Positions 1 to 7,400 of a DNA stretch of 14,971 nucleotides are shown here, in pieces (the stretch's first letter is position 1; each line of letters begins with the position of its first letter). A program made the translations under genes and the position numbers. The stretch comes from Aminipila sp051883075 (GTDB lineage: Bacteria; Bacillota; Clostridia; Peptostreptococcales; Anaerovoracaceae), in contig JBJETA010000070.1 of assembly GCA_051883075.1 (NCBI GenBank), positions 1-14,971 of the forward strand, written 5' to 3'. A model generated the notes under the pieces. The model did no database searches, was not told the origin of the DNA, and worked only from the letters and a program-made list of their open reading frames with translations.

Positions 1-677
1 GGCATGTGCTGTACAATCAGAATCGGAGGGATTTTCGCAGGCAGACGCTGCAAAACTTCCAATGTTGATTCTGTTCCTCCTGTTGATGCGCCTAAGGCAA
101 TAAGTGTAGATTCACAGACCTTGTCAGAACAGGATTTTGGGGCTGCCAAATCTCCTATTGAAAGTGAAGGTCTTGATGCTGCAGCCGGTTTGGCAGCAGG
201 CTCTGCTGCTGTAGAAGTTGGACGCACAGCAGCCGCTGCAGTAGCTGCCGGACACAATGGTGTATGTTTTGCTACTTTTGCCACAGAAGCTATTCTGATC
301 TTTGCTGCAAGCTCGTCAATAAAAGCTTCAGGTGTAACCACACGGCTTCCGTCAGGTTTTCTTACGAAATCAACGGCACCCGCGTTTAAAGCATCAAATA
401 CATTTATATTTGCAGCACTCACAAGAATGATTGGAAGTGCTGAAGTCGTCATAAGCTTTTTTGTAAACTCGATTCCGTTCATCTTTGGCATTTCAACGTC
501 AAGACTGAGTACATCGGGTTTTAATTTTTCAATTTTCTGCTGTGCATCATATGCATCGCTGGCTGTACCGACAACTTCTATACCTTCTTTTTTCCCAAGA
601 TTAGAGCTAATCATTGTTCTGTAAACGGCTGAGTCATCAGTTACCAATACTCGGATCTTCTTGCCAGGTATAGCCAT
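1..677 (-). CDS. cheB: Chemotaxis protein-glutamate methylesterase/deamidase CheB (partial, C-terminal part missing)
   Basis: CheB removes methyl groups from glutamates on chemoreceptors in the cytoplasm and is switched on by phosphorylation from CheA; it works against CheR in adaptation. Only 225 codons are in the window; the gene continues past the left edge. Residues 8-125 form a receiver domain: acidic pair D14/D15, phospho-acceptor D60 in LSLDVEMPKMNG, and conserved K107 in RKPDG. A flexible Ala/Pro/Ser-rich linker (about 134-178) follows. The catalytic domain starts near residue 190 with LIALGASTGG, whose S198 is the expected catalytic serine; the His and Asp of the active site would lie outside the window. 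The start is clear: AGGAGG at 690-685, seven bases before ATG. That ribosome site overlaps the stop codon of cheR, suggesting translational coupling. Identification is very secure because both domains show their signatures. Confidence 0.96.
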   Translation of the reverse strand, partial: MAIPGKKIRVLVTDDSAVYRTMISSNLGKKEGIEVVGTASDAYDAQQKIEKLKPDVLSLDVEMPKMNGIEFTKKLMTTSALPIILVSAANINVFDALNAGAVDFVRKPDGSRVVTPEAFIDELAAKIRIASVAKVAKHTPLCPAATAAAAVRPTSTAAEPAAKPAAASRPSLSIGDLAAPKSCSDKVCESTLIALGASTGGTESTLEVLQRLPAKIPPILIVQHM

Positions 678-688
678 TTAATCACCTC

Positions 689-1498
689 CTAAAGTGGTTT
701 TCTATATGTTGCAGGCATTATATACTGGAAGTCGGATTCTTCTCGGTCAATAGTTTCAGAATGACCTATTAACAAGTAACCACCAGGATTTAAAGCATTG
801 TAAAAACGCTGTATTAAAGCAGTTTTTGTAGGCTTATCAAAATAAATCATAACATTTCTGCAGAATATGACATCAAACTTGCTCTTAAATTTGATCGGAT
901 CCATAAGATTAAATGTCCTGAAGATAACATTTTTTCTTAACTCAGGAATGACCTGGTATCCGTCATCTTTCTTTGTGAAATATGAACGTTTCCATGCATC
1001 CGGAAGAGCCTTCAGGGATTCATCGGTATAAAAGCCTTTTGTTGCTTTTCCAAGAGCGTTCTGGGAAATGTCCGTAGCAAGAAGACGTGTGTCCCATCTG
1101 CCGGGCTTTGATTTAAAATATTCCATCATGACTATGGAAAGAGTGTAGGGCTCTTCGCCTGAGGAACAGCCCGCACTCCAGATACTTATACTGTTATTCT
1201 TGTTGGTGCTTTCTACATAAGGGAGAATCGTATCTCTGAAAAAGTTGAAATGACTCTCTTCACGCATAAAGAACGTATGATTTGTGGTAAGCTTGTTCAG
1301 CATGATTTCTATATCGTTAGGATTCTGAACCGTAAGGATATGATCCACATACTGCTCAAAAGATGTATAACCTTCGGCAGTAAGATAGTTGGACAATCTG
1401 CCTTCAATCAAGGTCTTTTTTGCTTTGAGATTGATACCGTAGTTGTTAATAATAAAATCTGTAAGTTTAACAAAATCTTTTTCTGAAATATTTAACAT
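689..1498 (-). CDS. cheR: Chemotaxis protein methyltransferase CheR
   Basis: CheR transfers methyl groups from S-adenosylmethionine to glutamate side chains of methyl-accepting chemotaxis proteins, the adaptation arm opposite CheB. The 269-residue length is normal for the family. Residues 1-70 are the all-helical N-terminal domain. The linker motif TTNHTFFMREESHF (71-84) resembles the family TTNETxFFRE element, with His74 where Glu is usual. The SAM-binding motif is WSAGCSSGEEPYT (107-119), followed by LLATDIS (139-145) with the acidic residue that contacts SAM ribose, and the late Rossmann-strand motif FCRNVMIYF (212-220) and LLIGHSE (242-248). The ribosome site AAGGAG (1510-1505) lies six bases before ATG. 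It is the middle gene of cheA-cheR-cheB, 42 bases after cheA and 11 bases before the cheB start. No defect is visible. Confidence 0.97.
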   Translation of the reverse strand: MLNISEKDFVKLTDFIINNYGINLKAKKTLIEGRLSNYLTAEGYTSFEQYVDHILTVQNPNDIEIMLNKLTTNHTFFMREESHFNFFRDTILPYVESTNKNNSISIWSAGCSSGEEPYTLSIVMMEYFKSKPGRWDTRLLATDISQNALGKATKGFYTDESLKALPDAWKRSYFTKKDDGYQVIPELRKNVIFRTFNLMDPIKFKSKFDVIFCRNVMIYFDKPTKTALIQRFYNALNPGGYLLIGHSETIDREESDFQYIMPATYRKPL

Positions 1499-1540
1499 AG
1501 ATTTCTCCTTTATTTATGAAAGAAATAAAAGCACTTATTG

Positions 1541-4144
1541 TTAAGAAACCTTTACCAAAGAGGATAAGTCGAAGATTAAGTGAACTTTATTTTCTACTTC
1601 AACGATACCTGTGATTAAATCATGCTTGTTGTTTGAAGGAGGCGGTGCAATAGCTTCCTTATCCACATCTGTAACAAGAAATACTTCGTCTACAAGGATT
1701 CCGAGTCTTGTTGAATTTATTTCAAGTATGATAATGCATGATTTCATATTTGTAACATCGACAGCTTCTTCATTTCCAAGCTTCAGACGAAGATCCAGAA
1801 CTGAAATGATTTCACCTCTTACATTGATTACGCCCTTTACGAAATCAGGCAGAAGAGGGAAGTGTGTAATTGAAAATACATTCAGTATTTCAACAACATG
1901 ATCTGCGTTCATTGCAAACGGTTTGCCGCCTACAGAGTAAGTAAGAAGCTTGATTGTTTCTGCGTCGAGTTTATCTTCTGTAACATAAGTTGCATTTTCG
2001 TCATCTTCAAAATCGGAAGTGTTGCCGGCTCTGTTGAGCTTAGTTTCCACTTTGCCTGTTGCGAACTTGTATATGTTCATTACATCGAGAATGATACTGA
2101 TATTGCCGTCGCCGAGGATAGTACAGCCTGAAATACCGTGATCTCTTAAGCTGTAAGGGCTGAAATACAGTGGAAGCGGTTTGACAACAACCTGATGCTG
2201 TCCGATAAGCTCGTCAACAAGCAGGCCATATGAAACTCCGGCAAACTCAACCCACATAACTATACCGTCAGCAAGATCTTCATAGCCGCAGTCAAGATTG
2301 TAAAGCTTGTTCAATCTTACGAGAGTGATAAACTCTTCGTCACGCTGAATCATTTCACCGCGTGCTGCATCTAAAACGATATCGTCGTTTGTCAGCTTTA
2401 GGGACTGACGGATATTTGCGATAGGAATAGTAAACTGGTAATCTCCGATTCTGCATTCCATACCGTCTATGATTGCAAGTGTAAGAGGAATCTTAAATGT
2501 AGTAACTGTTCCTTTTCCTATTTCTGAGGAAATATATACTGTTCCTCCGACCTTTTCAATATTCTTTTTAACAACGTCCATACCTACGCCTCTGCCGGAA
2601 TATTCCGTAACCTCACTCTTAGTTGAGAAGCCGGGCAGCAGAGTAAGCTGCAGGATTTCGTCTTTAGTATATTCATTTTCAGGCTTTGTAAGTATGCCTT
2701 TTTCCTTTGCGGAAGCAAGAAGCTTATCAGGATCCATGCCGCGACCGTCATCGGAAATAGTTATAACAACTTCACTGCCTGTGTGTTCGGCTTTCAAAGT
2801 AACAGTAGCCTTTGCAGGCTTTCCCAGAGCAAGACGGTCTTCAACATTTGTTTCAATACCGTGGTCCATGGAGTTTCTTACTATGTGCATGATAGGGTCC
2901 TGAATGCTGTCAACAATAGTCTTGTCTATTTCAGTATCATTGCCGATAGTAACAAGCTGTGCATCTTTTCCGAGACTCTGGCTCATATCACGTACGATTC
3001 TGCTCATCTTCTGGAAAACGCCGGCAACAGGAACCATTCGGACTGACATAACGATGTCCTGAAGTTCACTTGTAAGCTTTTTCAGCTGTCTTGCGGACTT
3101 TGTGAAGTTATCAAGCTTTAAACCGTTAAGATCAGGAGAGGAAGTAACCATTGACTGGGTAATAACCAGCTCTCCCATCAAAGCCATAAGTAAATCCAGT
3201 TTGGAAAGATTTACATTTATCAGATTTGTTTTGCTGTGTTTAGCATTGTCTGTTTTTTCTTCTTTTTTAGCAGCTTCCTTAGCAGGCTTTTTAGCAGCCT
3301 CCTTGGCAGGCTTTGCTTCTTCCTTTGCGGGAGTTTTAGCCTCTTCCTTTTTAACCTCGGGAGCAGGGGCTTCAGCTTCAGGCTGGGCAGAAGCGTCTTC
3401 TGTCAGAACTCCATAGTTGTCTACATATATATCCTGTTTTATAACTTCTAAACCGTTTGTAAGATCTTCTTCTGAGGCAAAGCTTACAATCAGTCCGTTT
3501 TCTATTATGTACTGAGTTATTTCCGTAGTAGCTTCGAGTGCTTCAGGAATTGTCTTTACATCAGTAGAGCATACTTCATTAATATTTTTCAAAAGCATGA
3601 TAGCTCTCAGGCTTTCCATGCCGCCGCCCTGGTCGAAGAAAATCTTGACGCCGTTGCTGACACTTTGTGCAGGTGCGGGAGCACTCTCAGCGGGAGCGGA
3701 TGCGGCAGGTGCATCGCCGCTCTGGTCATCGGCAACTTCACCCTTCATAACACCAAGCAGATGTTCGATTTCCGAAACGATTTCTTCAGAACCTTCTTCT
3801 TCCGAACCTGTGCTTTCAATGCTTGCAATCTGAGTCTTCAGGAAGTCGTTTGACTTGAACATGAGATTGAACAGCCTCTGGCTGTACTGCTCTTCAACTT
3901 CCCCGTTTTCTCTTATAACAAAGAACATGTCTTCTATTCTGTGGGCTACAGTCATAACACCATTGAACTGCATCATAGCTGATGAGCCTTTTATAGTGTG
4001 CATGATTCTAAAAATTTCATTAATCTGGTCTGTTGAAAAATAGTCCTGCTGCTCTGCTTCAAGAAGCAGTTCTTCCAACTGTTCCAAAAGAGTATTTGTT
4101 TCGAACAAATACATATCTAACATATTGTCTAAACCGTTATCCAT
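1541..4144 (-). CDS. cheA: Chemotaxis histidine kinase CheA with two C-terminal CheW-like domains
   Basis: CheA autophosphorylates on a histidine in response to receptor state and passes the phosphate to CheY and CheB. Domains in order: P1/Hpt (about 1-110) with phospho-acceptor H49 in MHTIKGSSA; an Ala/Pro/Ser linker; a P2 response-regulator docking domain (about 164-247); a charged Lys/Ala/Glu/Pro linker (about 252-303) with an internal repeat; P3 dimerisation helices (about 308-370); the P4 ATPase domain with N box HIVRNSMDHGIE (420-431), G1 box DDGRGM (465-470), F box PGFST (504-508) and G2 box GRGVGMD (517-523); a first CheW-like P5 domain (about 555-698); an acidic linker; and a second CheW-like domain (about 730-865). 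Typical CheA is about 650-700 residues, so the second CheW-like domain largely explains the 867. The start ATG has AAGGTGG (4161-4155) ten bases upstream. It heads the leftward che operon. All kinase motifs are intact. Confidence 0.97.
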   Translation of the reverse strand: MDNGLDNMLDMYLFETNTLLEQLEELLLEAEQQDYFSTDQINEIFRIMHTIKGSSAMMQFNGVMTVAHRIEDMFFVIRENGEVEEQYSQRLFNLMFKSNDFLKTQIASIESTGSEEEGSEEIVSEIEHLLGVMKGEVADDQSGDAPAASAPAESAPAPAQSVSNGVKIFFDQGGGMESLRAIMLLKNINEVCSTDVKTIPEALEATTEITQYIIENGLIVSFASEEDLTNGLEVIKQDIYVDNYGVLTEDASAQPEAEAPAPEVKKEEAKTPAKEEAKPAKEAAKKPAKEAAKKEEKTDNAKHSKTNLINVNLSKLDLLMALMGELVITQSMVTSSPDLNGLKLDNFTKSARQLKKLTSELQDIVMSVRMVPVAGVFQKMSRIVRDMSQSLGKDAQLVTIGNDTEIDKTIVDSIQDPIMHIVRNSMDHGIETNVEDRLALGKPAKATVTLKAEHTGSEVVITISDDGRGMDPDKLLASAKEKGILTKPENEYTKDEILQLTLLPGFSTKSEVTEYSGRGVGMDVVKKNIEKVGGTVYISSEIGKGTVTTFKIPLTLAIIDGMECRIGDYQFTIPIANIRQSLKLTNDDIVLDAARGEMIQRDEEFITLVRLNKLYNLDCGYEDLADGIVMWVEFAGVSYGLLVDELIGQHQVVVKPLPLYFSPYSLRDHGISGCTILGDGNISIILDVMNIYKFATGKVETKLNRAGNTSDFEDDENATYVTEDKLDAETIKLLTYSVGGKPFAMNADHVVEILNVFSITHFPLLPDFVKGVINVRGEIISVLDLRLKLGNEEAVDVTNMKSCIIILEINSTRLGILVDEVFLVTDVDKEAIAPPPSNNKHDLITGIVEVENKVHLIFDLSSLVKVS
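3265..3312 (-). repeat. 24-bp tandem repeat in the cheA linker (two copies)
   Basis: Two adjacent 24-base copies (3265-3288 and 3289-3312) differ at two positions. On the coding strand they give the octapeptide KPAKEAAK twice (residues 278-293 of CheA), inside the Lys/Ala/Glu/Pro-rich linker between the P2 and P3 domains. The copies are in frame and a multiple of three, so gain or loss of a unit would change linker length without a frameshift. The similarity is partly compositional, but near-identity at the DNA level points to a recent duplication. Confidence 0.8.
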
Positions 4145-4221
4145 AACACAAACACCACCTTACATTTGATGCCAAATCTGCATAAACTTATATATCATAT
4201 ATAATATCATAAGAATTTTAA

Positions 4222-4251
4222 ATTATAAATAGAAATTTGTAAAAAATGCAA
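4222..4251 (-). promoter_or_regulatory. Probable sigma-A promoter of the cheA-cheR-cheB operon
   Basis: Read on the minus strand, TTGCAT (4251-4246) and a perfect TATAAT (4227-4222) are separated by 18 bases. Transcription would begin near 4215, leaving a leader of about 70 bases before the cheA start. The region is very AT-rich, so chance matches are likely; this is the best-spaced pair I see. A second, poorer pair (TTGTTT with TTATAC) lies further upstream. Confidence 0.5.
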
Positions 4252-4375
4252 GAAAATTAAGTAAATTTGTATAACGGCGAAATTCGGGGGAAAAACAAGA
4301 ATCTTGAAGAAAATTCCGACTTATTATATAATCAATAAATAATAGATGATGGCATGTTTTGTGAGCGGAAAATAT

Positions 4376-4401
4376 TAAGAATTTATATTTTTTGCCGAAA
4401 T
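4376..4401 (+). promoter_or_regulatory. Candidate sigma-D/sigma-28-type promoter upstream of the SLH protein gene
   Basis: TAAG (4376-4379) is followed after 14 bases by GCCGAAAT (4394-4401). The Bacillus sigma-D pattern is TAAA, 14-16 bases, then GCCGATAT, so the -10 element matches 7 of 8 and the -35 element 3 of 4. Transcription would start near 4408, about 35 bases before the start codon and ahead of the ribosome site. A sigma-A alternative (TTGCCG, 18 bases, TACTAT) would start almost inside the ribosome site and is less likely. Two mismatches in an AT-rich context keep this tentative. Confidence 0.35.
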
Positions 4402-4442
4402 AAAAAATGGCGATATTACTATAGTAGAAAGGGGAGGCGAAT

Positions 4443-7400
4443 ATGAAAAGAATTTATACTTTACTGCTGTGCGGGCTGTTCGTATGCGCCGGAGTCTTCA
4501 TAGAAACCGCAGATGTATATGCGGCGAATGAAGGGCATTGGGCACAATCATATCTGTACAACCTTGTAGAGCAGGAAATAATGCGCGGAGATGAAAACGG
4601 CGAACTGAATCCTGATGATTATATAACAAGAGCCGAATTTGTCACTATGATGAACCGTGCATTTAAGTACAGCAACAAGGGGAAAATCAGTTTTAAGGAT
4701 GTTTCCGAAACAGACTGGTACTACGATGATATAAGTATAGCCAAGACACAGGGGTACTTTACGGGGCTTGAAAAAAATGAAGCCGGTCCGGAGGTGCCGC
4801 TGAGGCGTGAAGAAGCGGTAACTCTTCTTTGCCGTGCCTTGAAGATTGAAGGAGTTTCGGAAGACAATCTGCAGTTCTCCGACAGCAGAAGCTTCAGTGC
4901 ATACAGCAAAGAGTACATAAATGCTGTTGTGGAAAAAGAGTTCATGACAGGCTACCCTGATGAAACTTTCAGACCGTCAAATTATATGACAAGAGGCGAG
5001 ATGGCAAAAGTTCTGTCAGAAGTAGCAGGTGAAATTGTAAAAGATGAAGGCTCAAATTATATAGGATACGCCAACGGAAATGTCTCCATAGTTAAGACAG
5101 GTTCCAACCTTAAGGATACGATAATTCCGGGAGATTTGTACATTACCGCAGGTATGGGTACGGGATATACCCATCTGGACAACGTTGTTGTAAACGGAGA
5201 TTTGATTATAAGCGGTACGGGAAACGCTGAAAGCGGTGAAATAAGTGTTATATTGGAAGATTGTGATATAAATCACCTTATTATAAACTCCCAGAGCTCG
5301 GACATTATGAGTGTACGTGCAGAGGGCGGAAGCGTTATTGAAAACACAACGATAAGAAGCAATGCATACCTTGAGGAAGCAAATTCAAAAGGAATTGCTT
5401 TTAAAGATGTTGTTCTTGACGGACCTGCCAAGACTACACTGAGTATGGCCGGATCTTTTGAAAATGTTGTTATTAAAGGCGAGGACAACAAGTTCAGTCT
5501 GGACAAAGGTACTATCGAAAGCCTGACGGTGGATGAAGATGCCGTAAAGGGTTCGGTATTTATTGAAAAGGATGCCCTTGTATATGCATTATACTGTGAT
5601 ACGGCAACAACCGTAACGGGCACCGGCGAAATTGAAGAGATAGTTATAAATGCAGACGGCTGCAACATTTCAATGCTGCCTGAGCACATATATATAAGAC
5701 CGGGTGTGACTGCAACAATTGCAGGAAAGAAGATGACACATCTTGACGGTGAAGCAAACAATGCAGATCCTGAGTTTATGGATGGATATCCAAGATATAT
5801 GGATTTGCAGTCAACAAGTGTTAAGCTTCTGGCAAAAGTAAATAAGCCGGGCAAGCTTTACTGGGCAGTTAAAAATGTTGATTTGGTAAATGCGGGAATG
5901 TCCGTGGATGATGTTAAAAGTCCGGACAAGCGTTATGTTGTAAAATCGGGAAGTCTGACTGTTGTAGGGGAAAAGGAAGTGACCATCAATGTCACAGGCC
6001 TCCAGAGCGGTGTAAACTACGAGTATTACATGGTGTTTGAGGATTTAAAAGAAGAATGTACAAAAGTTGAAGGTGAAGCGTTCACAACTGTCGATGTGGT
6101 CGCACCTAAGCTTTTAAACGGAACTCCTAAGATTTCAAGTGTTTCAAAGGATTCATTTACAGTGACTGCCATGCCTTCAAAGGATGTAAGCCTTTTCTGG
6201 GCTGTTTTGCCTAACAAAGCAGTTCCGCCTACGGCTGAAACCCTGTCGGAACTTAAGGTTTCGGGAGCTTTAGGCAAGGGCGAAATCTCGGGATGTGAAA
6301 AGAACATACAGAGAGACATAGTCATGAAGGGTGTTGAAGGTGTAAGTGAGCTTGCAGAACTTACAAAATACGACATCTATATAGTGTTGAGAGATGAAAA
6401 TGACAATCTTTCAAAGCTGTATAAAGTAATGGGTACTACAGGTGACCAGACAAAGCCTGAATTTATGGATGGATATCCTTGGGCAGAACCGAGCCAGGCG
6501 ACTGCACTTAAGATAAGACACATGGAAACAGAAGCAGGCACTTTGTACTGGGCGGTTTACGATTTTGATGCTGCGTTCCCGCCTGTAGATGACTATGATA
6601 CAATCACAGATGTAGAAAAGAGAAATGAACTTGCCATAAGAGCGATAACAACAGGTCAGAAGGCGGTTAAAAGCGGAAAGACAACCGTAAAAGAAAAAAC
6701 AGATGCTCTGCTGACCATATCGGGACTTGCAAAGGCAACGCCTTATGATGTTTATTTTGTAATTATGGATAAATCCGGAAACTATTCGGACTGGACAAGC
6801 TTAAAGGGAGTGAAAACTACTGACAAGGAAGCTCCTAAGGCTACGATGGTATTTGACAAGGTAATGGATGGAAATCCTATGGTAAACGCAAATATCACTG
6901 TTCAGTTTGATGAAATTGTTTACTATGACGGCACAGGCGATGATAAAGATATAAGACTTTCATTGCTTGAAACTGATGCGTATAAGAGTCAGAAAACCAA
7001 GATTCTGGCAGAGATGTTCAGCCTGCATGATTTGCTGTCACAGGTTAAGCCGGATTATTACAAGAATATAAACTTTGATAAAGTTATAATCGGTGAAGAA
7101 GCGGGAAAAACTCTTGTGACCTTCCCACAGGCTGCTTTTGGTGTAAATGGCGTAGGCCTTGACAGCGGAGGTCAGTATCAGTTCGAACTTAACAATGTAA
7201 CGGACTCCGACGGAAATGCCATAAGCCAGGCAACACTGCTGACGAAATTTAAAATTGTTGCGCCGCAGATTTATGTAAGTACATATAACGGAAATCAGGT
7301 TTTTGAAGATAACCAGATTGCATTTACATATACGCCTACCGGAGATGTAAACAGCGATAAGCTGCTTGATGTTATGTTCCAGTCCAGCAGAAACATCAAG

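Noticed and set aside
4..624. Long open frame of 206 codons on the plus strand opposite cheB
   Set aside because: It is antisense to a clear CheB coding sequence with intact receiver and catalytic motifs; its composition is a shadow of the Ala-rich linker and no ribosome site precedes it.
3102..3451. Plus-strand open frames rich in Ala/Ser/Phe opposite the CheA linker
   Set aside because: They mirror the repetitive Lys/Ala/Glu linker of cheA on the other strand; no start signals and no recognisable domain.
4417..4426. Perfect 10-bp palindrome TACTATAGTA just before the SLH gene ribosome site
   Set aside because: Short and AT-rich; no second copy seen in the window, so an operator cannot be supported.
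4145..4442. Search for a cyclic di-GMP or other riboswitch in the divergent region
   Set aside because: Such riboswitches precede flagellar or adhesin genes in some Clostridia, but I see no conserved GEMM-type core sequence on either strand here or in the flgB leader.
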